A DNA stretch of 39,591 bases from Clostridiaceae bacterium (GCA_016292785.1 JAEDFL010000014.1:1-39591); one strand, 5' to 3'. Shown: positions 22,704 to 32,102, counted from the stretch's first letter. Numbers and translations are program-made. Notes: generated by a model not told the origin, from the letters alone.

Positions 22704-24617
22704 TTATATAATGTTAAAGACCAAAGCCTTTAACGCATTGTAAACCATTGTTATCAGCTTTTGAATTCCAAGCTGAGGAATAAAGCTCAGTATCATATCA
22801 AGCATACTGTCCTGAGGAGAATTGCTTTCAGCTATCGGATTTTCGCTGTCAAAGCCTACCTTTTCTCCGTTCATAACCGTGAAATCAAAAGTCCTTGAGC
22901 CTATCGGAGTTAACGCACCGGGTTGAACATAGTTCACGGTAATCTCAGTCTTAACGCCCGAAACGCACGGTATTTCACCCTTAAAAGGAATCTCAATTTT
23001 TTCGCCGACCGGTATCTCTTTCAAAAACGAATTTTCAAAATCAAGCTCCATTCCGCCGCACGAAACGGAAATAATTCTCAATGGATATTTTTTCGAGCAG
23101 TTTTCAACAACAAGCGTGTTGTCAGCCTGAGAAACATAACCCTCAACGCTTTGGTTAAAGTGTGCAAACACAGCCTGACATCTGTTTGTGTCGGCGTGGA
23201 ACTGCGGAAACTCCTTGTAGGTATATATATCAATTCGGTCGTCCGTAAACATCAGCCTTGTTATAAGCTCGGTATTGTAGTCGCTCTTGACCGTCATTCC
23301 GTGATAGAATCCGTCAACGAACCAGGTGTATTCGGGCAGATAGCAGGTTGAAGCGTCAACCTCCATTGACGGCGAAAGATGGTTGTGCGTTCTGTCGCCG
23401 CAAACTGTTCTGAGCGTTTCATATCCGTTTGCAAATCTCTTTCCGAACGGAGCGCAGACAGCACCGGTTGACGAGGACGTTGAGATTATCGCATCGCCCG
23501 ATTCACCTCTGCCCACAATGTCCTTATTGCCCATACCTGCAATAATGTAGACGTTTATTCCTGCGTCAACGCAAGCCTGAAGCCTCTGCGCCATAGAGGG
23601 ATAAATCTCCCTGTGGAAGCGGTCGCTTTTCTCAAGCAAAGGAGCTGACTCCTCCGCATCGAAGCAGGTATTTCTTATGCTTTCGTAATCGTTCGCAGGA
23701 ACGAAGTCAAGCATACTGCCCCAGTATCCCATAACGTTTTTGATGTACGGAAGCAGACAGCAGAGAACCTCGTCAATGAAATTGAGATTTTCGTTTGACA
23801 TAAGCCAATGATAGTCGTTCTCGAACATCATACCGTTTTCGATGAAATAGAGAAGATTTTCCTCATCGAATTTTATATCGCCCGTGTAAAAGGCATATGC
23901 AATAGTTGAGCCGCCGATTGCAGGGATAGTCAGCAAAACATTGTTGATTTTATCAGCTTTCTGCTCGCCGTAAAGATTGAGAAAGGTTGCACCGACCTGT
24001 CCGCCGTGGCTCACGCAGTAAATATTTACCTTTTCGGCTCCCGTGTATTCAAGCACACTGTCAATGTATTTATCAAGATCGGCGGCACATTTTTCAACAT
24101 TCATTCTGAAATCGGTGCTGAAATTGAAAATATAATCGTTCCAATCCTCGCCGATATAACTGCCGAACATCGCCATGATCTCCTGCTCGTACATATATTT
24201 TCCGTCCTCGTTTTCGAGCAGATAGGTGTTGTTTGAATCCGCCGCAGTCGAGGTGTATGTATGGATATTATAAACACTTGTTCCGTCGGGATTGCATCTC
24301 ATATGTTCAAACATCTGTGCAAACTCAACGCCGACGGTATCGGCGACAAGCTGTGCGTTTCCCTTTGTCAGCTCTTTTACGCCCTTGGCAAGGTCTATCG
24401 AACGTGCAATCACCCTTTTTAGAATAAGCTCGGTGTCAATTCCCCAGACATGGGTTTTTGTGCCGTCCTCATTTTGCAAATAAAGTCCCGATGACGAGTA
24501 GCCCGGCACAATGATTATCGGATAAAACTCCTCACGGTCAATTACAGCCGCAAAACTTTGTACACTCAGCGTTAATGCGATAATAATGCTCAGAATTACT
24601 GCTATTGTTTTCTTCAT
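22704..24617 (-). CDS. Large secreted lipase/acyltransferase-like alpha/beta hydrolase
   Basis: A 637-residue exported protein. Signal peptide 1-23 (ends SVQSFAA). FYPIIIVPGYSSSGLYL (31-47) is the oxyanion strand-loop typical of LCAT-like lipases, and NIYCVSHGGQVGA (198-210) holds the nucleophile S203 in CVSHG, where the first Gly of GxSxG is Cys. GMGNKDIVGRGESGDA and VCGDRTHNHLSPSMEVD are likely to carry the acid and histidine (Asp and His of DRTHNHLS). The C-terminal 150 residues include a beta-type domain and end in an amphipathic hydrophobic tail (SFIPQLGIQKLITMVYNALK). Probably acts on lipids or esters outside the cell. Own promoter at 24648-24677. Confidence 0.8.
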   Translation of the reverse strand: MKKTIAVILSIIIALTLSVQSFAAVIDREEFYPIIIVPGYSSSGLYLQNEDGTKTHVWGIDTELILKRVIARSIDLAKGVKELTKGNAQLVADTVGVEFAQMFEHMRCNPDGTSVYNIHTYTSTAADSNNTYLLENEDGKYMYEQEIMAMFGSYIGEDWNDYIFNFSTDFRMNVEKCAADLDKYIDSVLEYTGAEKVNIYCVSHGGQVGATFLNLYGEQKADKINNVLLTIPAIGGSTIAYAFYTGDIKFDEENLLYFIENGMMFENDYHWLMSNENLNFIDEVLCCLLPYIKNVMGYWGSMLDFVPANDYESIRNTCFDAEESAPLLEKSDRFHREIYPSMAQRLQACVDAGINVYIIAGMGNKDIVGRGESGDAIISTSSSTGAVCAPFGKRFANGYETLRTVCGDRTHNHLSPSMEVDASTCYLPEYTWFVDGFYHGMTVKSDYNTELITRLMFTDDRIDIYTYKEFPQFHADTNRCQAVFAHFNQSVEGYVSQADNTLVVENCSKKYPLRIISVSCGGMELDFENSFLKEIPVGEKIEIPFKGEIPCVSGVKTEITVNYVQPGALTPIGSRTFDFTVMNGEKVGFDSENPIAESNSPQDSMLDMILSFIPQLGIQKLITMVYNALKALVFNII

Positions 24618-24647
24618 ATTGCCCTCTCCTCTAAAAACTATACCGCT

Positions 24648-24677
24648 ATTATATCACCGCCCGAACAGGTTTTCAAC
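24648..24677 (-). promoter_or_regulatory. Promoter of the secreted lipase-like gene
   Basis: Minus strand: TTGAAA (24677-24672), 18-nt spacer, TATAAT (24653-24648), about 30 nt before the start codon at 24617, which is preceded by GGAGAGGG. Confidence 0.7.
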
Positions 24678-24681
24678 AATA

Positions 24682-24719
24682 AAAACGACTGCCGTATTCT
24701 CTTTTGAACACGGCAGTCA
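24682..24719 (-). terminator. Intrinsic terminator after the MacB-like gene
   Basis: GACTGCCGT (24688-24696) pairs perfectly with ACGGCAGTC (24711-24719). T5 follows on the minus strand (24686-24682). Confidence 0.88.
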
Positions 24720-24725
24720 AATTGT

Positions 24726-25970
24726 TTAATCTCTTCTCAGTGCCTCGATAGGCGTCATTTGTGCGGCTCGCTTTGCAGGATAAATTCCGAAGAAAATTCC
24801 TATTGCGCTGGAGAAGCCAACGGCAATAAGCACCGTTGTGAACTTGACGGCTATCGGTATTTTCAGATATGCCGCCACCGACAATGCTCCGCCGACGCCG
24901 AGGATAAAGCCAATCGCTCCGCCGAGCAGACACAGAATTACCGATTCCGTCAGGAACTGGAGCATTATTGTTGAGGTCTTTGCTCCCAGCGCCTTCCTGA
25001 TACCGATCTCCCTCGTTCGCTCAGTAACCGAAACAAGCATAATGTTCATTACTCCTATTCCGCCGACAAGGAGGGAAATTGCGCTGACAGCGGCGATAAA
25101 CGTGGTGAAGATATTGATAACGGAATCCAGCAGGTCAATATACGTTGCCATTATATTCAGAGTATATACCGAATCGTCAAAATCGCCGTGCCTTGTCTTG
25201 ATAAGGTTGAGCGCAGACTCGCCGACATTGTCAAGATCCGCCCCGTCGGTCGCCATAAAATAGACCTGAGTGAATTTATTTACCGAGTCGTTAAGCTCTC
25301 CGTTGAGCGACGCCGGAATACCGATCATTGCCATAGTCATTTGACTGGACGAGGAATACATCGACATCATACTGTCCATCTGTTCCTGTGAAATCATCGA
25401 ATTGTTTGCCATATCGACAACTCCGATAACCTTGAGCGATACCGTGGTGTTGTTGACGGTATAATTGATCGTCTCGCCGACGCAATTCTCCTTTCCGAAA
25501 ATATCCTTAGCGGTCATCGTACTCATAATGCAGACATTACGCTTCTGCTCGTATTCGTCCCTTGTCCATGATCTGCCGTATTTCGGAGTAAGCTGATTGA
25601 CAATGAGCATATCCTCGTTGCCTGCAATCGTGATAGAATATCCGTTGTAATCGTTGGCCTGAACCTGACCGAACGTGAACTCATACGGGGTACAGTAGGT
25701 GACGTTGCTCAGCTTTTTTATCGAGGATATGTCCTCCTCCGTGATATACTGAGACTGATTTGCAACGTTCACATTTACGGCTATCTGAATCGCATTTGAT
25801 CCCATATCCTCTATCATTCCGACGATATAATCACGTCCGCCGTTGCCAATCGTGACGATCGCAATGACCGAAGCAACGCCGATTATTATTCCGAGCATCG
25901 TCAGAAGAGAACGCATCATATTCGTTTTTATACTGAAAATCGCAATGCGTATATTTTCTCTGATATCCAC
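24726..25970 (-). CDS. MacB/FtsX-type ABC transporter permease
   Basis: A 414-residue permease. TM1 (about 22-42, LLTMLGIIIGVASVIAIVTI) is preceded by the family-typical NMMRS. A periplasmic-type core domain (about 50-280) follows, then three TM helices in the FtsX block: FTTFIAAVSAISLLVGGIGV with NIMLVSVTERTREIGIRKAL, a second near 345-370 and a third near 378-395, ending AAQMTPIEALRRD. There is no ATP-binding domain. It lies 12 nt after an HlyD-like adaptor gene, as in MacA-MacB-type exporters, but the ATPase usually encoded between them is missing in this window. Probable substrate: peptide, lipid or antibiotic. Confidence 0.9.
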   Translation of the reverse strand: MDIRENIRIAIFSIKTNMMRSLLTMLGIIIGVASVIAIVTIGNGGRDYIVGMIEDMGSNAIQIAVNVNVANQSQYITEEDISSIKKLSNVTYCTPYEFTFGQVQANDYNGYSITIAGNEDMLIVNQLTPKYGRSWTRDEYEQKRNVCIMSTMTAKDIFGKENCVGETINYTVNNTTVSLKVIGVVDMANNSMISQEQMDSMMSMYSSSSQMTMAMIGIPASLNGELNDSVNKFTQVYFMATDGADLDNVGESALNLIKTRHGDFDDSVYTLNIMATYIDLLDSVINIFTTFIAAVSAISLLVGGIGVMNIMLVSVTERTREIGIRKALGAKTSTIMLQFLTESVILCLLGGAIGFILGVGGALSVAAYLKIPIAVKFTTVLIAVGFSSAIGIFFGIYPAKRAAQMTPIEALRRD

Positions 25971-25982
25971 AGCCGTCCTCCG

Positions 25983-27566
25983 TTACTTCAGCTTAACCTT
26001 TACCCCGTCTTCAAGTCCGCTTGTGTTCTTAATCAGGACATCACCCTCATTAACGCCGGAAATCACCTGATAATATGTGTCGTTGGCAATTCCGAGGGTT
26101 ACCTCTTTCCTGACTGCCTGTGATTTTTCGCTGTCATAGACATAGACATAAACCTCAGAGCCGTCAATTACTATTGCCTCAACGGGAACGACAAGGGCGT
26201 TCTCCTGAGTATCCGTGATTATTGAAATATCAACATCGGTGCCGACAATAAAGGATTTATCGCCGTCCTCGATAGTAACCTGTGCAGGGATAGTATTCGT
26301 GTTTCCGCTGCCCGACATAATCGAGCTGATATCAAGCGAGCTTCCCGACGATGTTGCAATCGCACCGACATAGGAAACCTTGCCCTCGTGGACGGTATTG
26401 TCCGCCGACTTGACCGTAACCTCCTGGTTGACGCTGACATCGAGAACATCGTATTTACTCAGAGAAATATCGGCAACAAGCGGATAGTTCAGCACCTTGA
26501 TGCCTATCTTTTCCGAACCGAAAAATGCGCTGATCATATTTGAAACATCCATTCCCGAAGAAATAGAGGAGATAATCGAGCTGATGTCAACATTCTTGCC
26601 GTCAACGACAGTCTTGGTTTCGACCGTCTCCCCGACCTGAATACTGACCTCGCTTACAAGTCCTTTTTGATCTGCGATCCAGCCTTTTTTCATCTCTTTG
26701 GTCTGAGTGAGGGCTTTCTGATATTCTTCCTGTGCGTTTTCGTAAACGGTTTTGTAAATTGAAATATAGTTGTCGTCAGACTGCAATTCAAGCGTTGCAA
26801 GCTGAGCCTTGAGCTGAACAAGACTCATCTCTGCATTTATCAGTGCGCCTGAGCTGCCGCCCATCTGAGCGAGAGCCGTCATATCAAAAGAGCCGTTGCT
26901 GCCTGCAATCGTGCTGAGATTATCCAGCAGTCCGGAGATATCGGAGCCTGTCGAGCCAGCCGAAAGGAGAGATGAAAGCACCTTCCTTGCGGTTTCCTCG
27001 TTATATTCAACGCCGAAACGCTTTGCAACCTTAATAAATCTCTTTACCAGATCGTCGGAAACCTTAACTCCCGGGTCTTTCTTCTCGGTTGAAGCTGTCG
27101 TTGTCGTCTGCGATTCCGCTTTCAGCTTTTCTATCTGAGCTTCAAGCTCGGTAATTTCTTTCTTAGTCGAGGTGATTTTTTTGCTTGCGGAAGAGGAAGC
27201 GTTCTTTGCCTTATTGTATGCGGCAAGAGCCTTTTCGTAGTTGTTTTCTTTCTCCGTCAAAGCAGCTTCAAGAGAAGAAACGTCAAAGGTTGCAAGAACA
27301 TCGCCTGCCTTGACCGTATCGCCCTCCTTGACATTGACGGTCTTGACCTTGACCTTGTCGATAAGCGTGAATGACTTTTCCGAAGCGGTTGAAACCGTGC
27401 CGGTCGTGTCAAGCGTTTCGTTAATCGTCTGCTTGGTGACCTGAACCGTGCTGACGGCAAGCTTTTCCTCAGGCTTGAAAAGCATATATGCGGTAACGGC
27501 AAGCACCGCCACAGCAAGCACCGAGCAAAGAACGATTACTTTTTTGTTTTTCTTCTTTTTTTGCAT
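25983..27566 (-). CDS. Membrane-fusion adaptor (MacA/HlyD family)
   Basis: A 527-residue adaptor. One N-terminal membrane anchor (about 8-30), then the first half of a lipoyl-like domain (VNVKEGDTVKAGDVLATFD), a long coiled-coil region (about 80-155 and 250-295) interrupted by a Thr/Ser-rich insert, the second lipoyl half near GWIADQKGLVSEVSIQVGET, a beta-barrel domain (VPAQVTIEDGDKSFIVGTDV) and a C-terminal membrane-proximal domain. Gram-positive members link an ABC permease to extracellular export. It is followed by the MacB-like permease gene after 12 nt. It is divergent from a lipoprotein gene. The start is the ATG before MQKKKKNKK. Confidence 0.88.
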   Translation of the reverse strand: MQKKKKNKKVIVLCSVLAVAVLAVTAYMLFKPEEKLAVSTVQVTKQTINETLDTTGTVSTASEKSFTLIDKVKVKTVNVKEGDTVKAGDVLATFDVSSLEAALTEKENNYEKALAAYNKAKNASSSASKKITSTKKEITELEAQIEKLKAESQTTTTASTEKKDPGVKVSDDLVKRFIKVAKRFGVEYNEETARKVLSSLLSAGSTGSDISGLLDNLSTIAGSNGSFDMTALAQMGGSSGALINAEMSLVQLKAQLATLELQSDDNYISIYKTVYENAQEEYQKALTQTKEMKKGWIADQKGLVSEVSIQVGETVETKTVVDGKNVDISSIISSISSGMDVSNMISAFFGSEKIGIKVLNYPLVADISLSKYDVLDVSVNQEVTVKSADNTVHEGKVSYVGAIATSSGSSLDISSIMSGSGNTNTIPAQVTIEDGDKSFIVGTDVDISIITDTQENALVVPVEAIVIDGSEVYVYVYDSEKSQAVRKEVTLGIANDTYYQVISGVNEGDVLIKNTSGLEDGVKVKLK

Positions 27567-27577
27567 AAACGCACCCC

Positions 27578-27605
27578 TTGACTATATATCTATGTAATAT
27601 AAATA
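27578..27605 (+). promoter_or_regulatory. Weak promoter for the lipoprotein gene
   Basis: TTGACT (27578-27583), 16-nt spacer, TAAATA (27600-27605), 19 nt before the start codon at 27624. Confidence 0.4.
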
Positions 27606-27623
27606 CTTTTTCGGGAGACACAA

Positions 27624-28154
27624 ATGAAACCCTTAAAAATAATATTTCCGTTTTTAATGATAATTCTTCTGACCGCCTGCGTCGGACAAAAGCAACTGAA
27701 TGCAGACGAATTTTTAAAAAAATACAGCCTGATTTCGGAGCAGTCGTTTGATATGGGGGATATGACCGTCACCGAATCCGCAAACGGCTATAAATACAGT
27801 CTTTTGCATAATGACATTATGATTTGTTTATTCTCGGGAGCTGACGGCGTGATAACACAATGCACGGTCACCTCCGCCGATTTTGAAGAAGCCGAGTTTA
27901 ATTCGGTATGCCAGAAAATAATAGGAGCTTTCACCGGCTTTTCCGCAGAAAGATGCGCCGCATTTTTAAAAAGCGGCGGTGACGAAGATGAATATCATCT
28001 GGTTTTAAACAACAACGACTCGGGAAAGACGATGATTCTTAATAAAGTCGGCAGTGAGCTGAACTCAAACGGTATGCCGACTTTGAAAAGAGAGGTAGAG
28101 GATGAGGACATAGCACGCCCTACGATTTCCGATATTTCTGATTCCACTTTTTAA
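27624..28154 (+). CDS. Lipoprotein of unknown function
   Basis: A 176-residue lipoprotein: basic MKPLK, hydrophobic core and lipobox LLTAC (lipidated Cys at 20). The mature part is mixed alpha/beta (EFLKKYSLISEQSF, then YKYSLLHNDIMICLF and FNSVCQKIIGAFTGF), with an acidic C-terminal tail. I recognise no family. It is transcribed away from the adaptor/permease pair, from a 57-nt shared spacer, so joint regulation with that exporter is possible but unproven. CGGGAG lies upstream of the ATG. Confidence 0.78.
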   Translation: MKPLKIIFPFLMIILLTACVGQKQLNADEFLKKYSLISEQSFDMGDMTVTESANGYKYSLLHNDIMICLFSGADGVITQCTVTSADFEEAEFNSVCQKIIGAFTGFSAERCAAFLKSGGDEDEYHLVLNNNDSGKTMILNKVGSELNSNGMPTLKREVEDEDIARPTISDISDSTF

Positions 28155-28221
28155 ATTAAACAATATAAATAATGCGTATAAATTAAGTAAATGTTAAAAA
28201 ACGGTTAATAAGTGATAAAAA

Positions 28222-28254
28222 GCAAAAAGGTGACGGAAAATTCCCATCACCTTT
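28222..28254 (-). terminator. Intrinsic terminator after the small secreted protein gene
   Basis: Minus strand: GGTGATGG (28251-28244) pairs with CCGTCACC (28236-28229), with one G-U pair, followed by TTTTTGCTTTTT. Confidence 0.85.
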
Positions 28255-28274
28255 AGACTGCATTCTAAAAAGAA

Positions 28275-28769
28275 TTAACCAACGAAACCGCAAGCAGGGA
28301 TCTCCGGCTCTTCTACCGGTACATACTCTTCTTCAGGTTCTGTTGTGGTCTCTTCCTCTTCAGGCTTATAATAAAGCTCAAGTGCCTTATTAGCAATAAC
28401 GCTGTTAGAGATAGCATTATTGAGAGCCTCGGTGTCAACGCCGGCATCCGTAAGGAATGCGTCAACAACATCGCGAACTGCACCGGGATCCTGAAGCTCA
28501 TCAGTGCCGATACCCTTATTGTTGATGTAACCCTCAAGAGTAGAAATAAGGTCAGCGATGTCTTCCTTTGCAGCACCGGTCTTGACTGCATCGACAATGT
28601 CGTTAGCGATTTCTTCAGCTTTCTCGTCATTCTGAAGCTCGGAAACTGCGCCCTCAATAGCTGAAGTGGTGGTCTCGGGAACTTCTTCCTCGGCATTTTC
28701 AGCACGAACGGAGAAAGCAACGGTTGCGCATACAGCAGCTACCATAAGAATTGCCAAGAACTTTTTCAT
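28275..28769 (-). CDS. Small secreted helical protein, unknown function
   Basis: A 164-residue exported protein. MKKFLAILMVAAVCATVAF, ending near VRAENA, is a signal peptide. The mature part is acidic and helical (NDEKAEEIANDIVDAVKTG, ISTLEGYINNKGIG), ending in a Thr/Glu/Pro-rich tail and ACGFVG with a single Cys. The frame is open further upstream, but that region holds the promoter (28806-28834), and AAAGGACG precedes the Met used here. I recognise no family. It lies between two unrelated transcription units and has its own promoter and terminator. Confidence 0.78.
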   Translation of the reverse strand: MKKFLAILMVAAVCATVAFSVRAENAEEEVPETTTSAIEGAVSELQNDEKAEEIANDIVDAVKTGAAKEDIADLISTLEGYINNKGIGTDELQDPGAVRDVVDAFLTDAGVDTEALNNAISNSVIANKALELYYKPEEEETTTEPEEEYVPVEEPEIPACGFVG

Positions 28770-28805
28770 ACTTATCGTCCTTTCATAATATTTATTAGCA
28801 TGAGT

Positions 28806-28834
28806 ATTGTAACTCATATTAATACAAAAGTCAA
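28806..28834 (-). promoter_or_regulatory. Promoter of the small secreted protein gene
   Basis: Minus strand: TTGACT (28834-28829), 17-nt spacer, TACAAT (28811-28806). Confidence 0.75.
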
Positions 28835-28857
28835 GCAGTTTGGAAAAAAATCCTAAA

Positions 28858-29862
28858 TCAATCCTCGTTGAAGTATCTCCAGCAGATAGTTACCGTTCTG
28901 CCGTCAACATCGTATCGGTCAACGTTGTGGTAGGCATTGATCGAGCCTTCTCTGAAGCCCTTATTGTCAAGCTGCTCGGTGAAAAGATCTCTCATCTTCG
29001 TAGTCGGGAAGTCGATCGTCGCAACCATAACGAGGGTTGTCTGGTCACGGTGCTTTTCAAGTACGCCTGTCTCGAAGTCAGCCGCCCACCAGCAATTTCT
29101 CTTGCTGTAATCAATTTTCATAACAGGGGTTTCGTCGGTCGCCTTAACATACTGCCAGAGCTTCATTGAAACGGGCATTGCATCCTCGTCCTCAACGCTC
29201 TTGTAAAGCAGCCAATCTGCACCGGGATTCTCAAGCAAGGACTGGTTATGCTCCCTGTAATAGAAGCCGACCTCACAGCCGACGGTCGCCATAGCGTACT
29301 CGCCCTTCCAAAGCTCGATGAGCCAATCCTTGTTGTCATATGTAAAGTAGGCTCTGATAGTTTGGAGATAGAAGTTTACGAACATTGCGCCCATGTCGTA
29401 ATACTTGTTAAAGCCGAATTTTCTCTGATAAGCAAGAGCATTATAAACTGACTTCGGTGTTGCCTGAGTTGTTGTCACCTTTGTTGTTGAGGTGGTAGCA
29501 GGCTTTTTAGTGGTGATCGGTCTTTGTGTAGAGTTCGTTCCCGAATTAGAGCTCGTATTGGGTTTGGCGGTAGTATTTATCTGACTTGCAGAATAAGATC
29601 CGCCCGACTGGTTGGAATTGTAAATCACCGAGTGTCCCTCGTTATCGACAATATAGGACAGTCCGTCATCGCCGACAACGATCTGAGTCGGGCCCTCAAG
29701 TATTCCGTCTCCCTGACCGATCTGAATTTCATCTCCGCCGGCGGAGGTGCTTTTCTTTGTGATCTTCTTTACCGAGCCGCAGCCCGTCATAACAAGACTG
29801 AACACAAATATAAATGAACAAAGCAAAGCTATGTACCGTGTTTTTGAATAATTCTTTTTCAT
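28858..29862 (-). CDS. Lipoprotein with C-terminal DUF4474-like domain
   Basis: A 334-residue lipoprotein: signal with lipobox VMTGC (Cys about 28), a low-complexity Thr/Ser/Asn-rich linker (about 85-140, with NTSSNSGTNSTQ and TTTQATP) that probably spans the cell wall, and a globular domain (about 145-334) with YDNKDWLIELWKGEYAMATV and GCEVGFYYREH, which I associate with DUF4474. Function unknown. I start at ATG 29862, 10 nt from GGAG, rather than at the in-frame TTG 29871 that touches it. Promoter at 29892-29920. It is separate from the recN operon upstream. Confidence 0.75.
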   Translation of the reverse strand: MKKNYSKTRYIALLCSFIFVFSLVMTGCGSVKKITKKSTSAGGDEIQIGQGDGILEGPTQIVVGDDGLSYIVDNEGHSVIYNSNQSGGSYSASQINTTAKPNTSSNSGTNSTQRPITTKKPATTSTTKVTTTQATPKSVYNALAYQRKFGFNKYYDMGAMFVNFYLQTIRAYFTYDNKDWLIELWKGEYAMATVGCEVGFYYREHNQSLLENPGADWLLYKSVEDEDAMPVSMKLWQYVKATDETPVMKIDYSKRNCWWAADFETGVLEKHRDQTTLVMVATIDFPTTKMRDLFTEQLDNKGFREGSINAYHNVDRYDVDGRTVTICWRYFNED

Positions 29863-29891
29863 TTTACACAATCTCCATTATATTTTTAATT

Positions 29892-29920
29892 ATTGTATCA
29901 TAAACAACAAAAAAATACAA
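29892..29920 (-). promoter_or_regulatory. Promoter of the DUF4474-like lipoprotein gene
   Basis: Minus strand: TTGTAT (29920-29915), 17-nt spacer, TACAAT (29897-29892). A perfect TATAAT further down (about 29882-29877) has no good -35. Confidence 0.5.
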
Positions 29921-29952
29921 TACCCAAAAATTTCCTTATTTTTCCTCTTTAT

Positions 29953-31617
29953 TCAAGAGAGATTGCCTGCATTGCCGAGCATCTCTCTTGCGCTCTCAAG
30001 CTGGAGCTGAGTGATCTCCATTCCGCCCATTATCCTTGCGATTTCGGAAACTCTCTCCTCCTCGATGAGCGACTTAATGTTCGTGTAGGTTTTGCCGTCC
30101 GAGACAGACTTGCTTATATAAAGGTGAACGTCGCCCTGAGCCGCAATCTGTGCAAGGTGGGTTACGCAGATTACCTGCCTGCCCTTTGATGCGCTTCTGA
30201 GCTTCATTGCAATCTTCTGAGCCGCCCTGCCGCTGACTCCTGTGTCGATCTCGTCGAATATCATCGTATCAACACCGTCGGTTTCGGCAAGCACATTTTT
30301 TATTGCAAGCATAATTCTTGAAAGCTCACCGCCCGAAGCGATCTTTGCCAAAGGCTTCGGCTCCTCGCCGACATTGGCGGAGATGAGAAACTCCATACCG
30401 TCCCTGCCGTTTTCCGTCAGTCCGATATCTTCAAGCTTTACGACAAAACGCACATTCGGCATATCAAGAAATTCAAGCTCGGAGCAGATCGCCCTGCTTA
30501 GCTTCTCTCCTGCGGTCTTTCTCGATTCGGTCAGCCTGTCCGCCGCCGCTTCGGCTTCAACAAGAGCTGTCTTTTCCTGCTTCTGAAGCTCCCTGACCTT
30601 TTCCTCGGAGAAAGAGATACTTTCAAGCTCCTCCCTCGCCTTGGCAAGGTATTCGAGCATTTCCTCCTCGGTTTCGCCGTATTTCTTTGAAAGACGGTAG
30701 AGAAGATCCAGTCTTTCTTCGATATCGTCAAGCTCCGACGGATCATATTCAATCTCCGACATTGCGTCACGGACAAGCTCGGCAATATCGTCAAGCTCAT
30801 ATCTGATATCGGTTATCTTCTCCGAAGCTTCACCGAGGCTATCCATATATTCCGAGGCATTTGCTATCTCCGTTTCGGCGTTGCTTATCATATCTATGCC
30901 TGCGCCGTCGGCTTTCAGCGCCATATATGCAGTATTCAGACTCTCCATAACCTTCTGAGAGTTGTTTATCAAGGCTTTTCTCGCTTTCAGCTCATCACGC
31001 TCGCCCGGTGTGATATCCGATTTTTCCAGCTCGTCGATCTGATAGGTCAGAAAATCTATTCTCTGCGACTTCGAGCTTTCGTCCGTGGTGAGCTTTTTCA
31101 GGCTGTTTCGTATTTCGCAAAGTCTGCGGTATTTTTCACGGTAATCGGAAATCAAGCCGGAATTTTCGGCAAATCCGTCAACAAAGCCGCAATGCTTTTC
31201 CGGTGAAAGGAGCGACTGGCTGTCATGCTGTCCGTGAATATCTATAAGCTCGCCGCCCAGCTCCCTGAGCATGGAAACGGTTACTGGTGCGCCGTTGAGA
31301 CGGCAGATGTTTTTTCCGTCCCGATTGAGAGTTCGGTTGATTATCAGCACACCGTCCTCACAGTCAATTCCGTTTTCGTCAAGGAAGGCTTTGACGTTCT
31401 CGTTCACGTCCTCGAATACGGCATAGACCTTTGCGCTCTGTGCGCCCGTCCTGATTATTTCACGGGAAGTACGTTCACCGAGAATTGCATTGATCGAGTC
31501 GATAACAATAGATTTGCCTGCTCCCGTTTCGCCTGTCAGGACATTAAGTCCGCATCCGAATTCTATGGCGGCGCTCTCGATTATCGCAACATTTTCAATT
31601 TTCAGGCTTGTAAGCAT
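29953..31617 (-). CDS. recN: DNA repair protein RecN
   Basis: A 554-residue SMC-like ATPase. The N-terminal head has LKIENVAIIESAAIEFGCGL and Walker A GETGAGKSIV (about 30-39). A long coiled-coil middle part (about 160-370) follows, then the C-terminal head with signature LASGGELSRIMLAIK and Walker B MIFDEIDTGVSGRAA, then CVTHLAQIAA. RecN acts early in double-strand-break repair and bridges DNA ends. Length is normal. It is the last gene of the nusB operon, 17 nt after argR, the frequent argR-recN order in Firmicutes. I see no clear terminator behind it. Confidence 0.95.
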   Translation of the reverse strand: MLTSLKIENVAIIESAAIEFGCGLNVLTGETGAGKSIVIDSINAILGERTSREIIRTGAQSAKVYAVFEDVNENVKAFLDENGIDCEDGVLIINRTLNRDGKNICRLNGAPVTVSMLRELGGELIDIHGQHDSQSLLSPEKHCGFVDGFAENSGLISDYREKYRRLCEIRNSLKKLTTDESSKSQRIDFLTYQIDELEKSDITPGERDELKARKALINNSQKVMESLNTAYMALKADGAGIDMISNAETEIANASEYMDSLGEASEKITDIRYELDDIAELVRDAMSEIEYDPSELDDIEERLDLLYRLSKKYGETEEEMLEYLAKAREELESISFSEEKVRELQKQEKTALVEAEAAADRLTESRKTAGEKLSRAICSELEFLDMPNVRFVVKLEDIGLTENGRDGMEFLISANVGEEPKPLAKIASGGELSRIMLAIKNVLAETDGVDTMIFDEIDTGVSGRAAQKIAMKLRSASKGRQVICVTHLAQIAAQGDVHLYISKSVSDGKTYTNIKSLIEEERVSEIARIMGGMEITQLQLESAREMLGNAGNLS

Positions 31618-31634
31618 AATATCACTTCCGAGCG

Positions 31635-32102
31635 TTATACGCCATGGGAAACGGCGTCAATTATTCTGTCAACGGATTCCTTCAGCTCCCGTGCGGTTGC
31701 CTCCGTCCTGCAGAGGGCAAAGATCGTGTCGTCGCCGGCAATCGTGCCGACGAGTCCCTCCCACTCCATATTGTCAAATGCGGCGCAGGCGGCATTAGCC
31801 ATTCCTGCATGACACTTGATGACAACGGTGTTGCCTGCATAATCCGAGGAAACAACGGAATGAGAAAAGATGGTTGTAAACTTGGAAAGATATTCGTCCG
31901 TTTCGCTCTTACCCTCGACATAGCGGTAAACGCCGTTCTTATCCATCTGTTTAACGAGCCTGAGCTCCTTTATGTCACGGGAAACGGTAGCCTGAGTTGA
32001 ATTGAATCCGTTTTCTTCAAGCTTTTCAAGCATTTCCTCCTGTGTGCCGATTGAGTACATCTCGATAAGCTTGAGGATCATACTGTGTCTCTTTTTCTTC
32101 AT
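31635..32102 (-). CDS. argR: Arginine repressor ArgR
   Basis: A 155-residue regulator. The N-terminal winged helix has MYSIGTQEEMLEKLEENGF and the recognition segment NSTQATVSRDIKELRLVK. The C-terminal hexamerisation and arginine-binding domain has VVIKCHAGMANAACAAFD and EGLVGTIAGDDTIFALCRT, where GTIAGDDT provides the conserved Asp pair that binds arginine. It represses arginine biosynthesis and activates catabolism when arginine is plentiful. It lies 15 nt after nadK and 17 nt before recN, a conserved placement in Firmicutes. ATG start with AAAAGGAG. Confidence 0.95.
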   Translation of the reverse strand: MKKKRHSMILKLIEMYSIGTQEEMLEKLEENGFNSTQATVSRDIKELRLVKQMDKNGVYRYVEGKSETDEYLSKFTTIFSHSVVSSDYAGNTVVIKCHAGMANAACAAFDNMEWEGLVGTIAGDDTIFALCRTEATARELKESVDRIIDAVSHGV

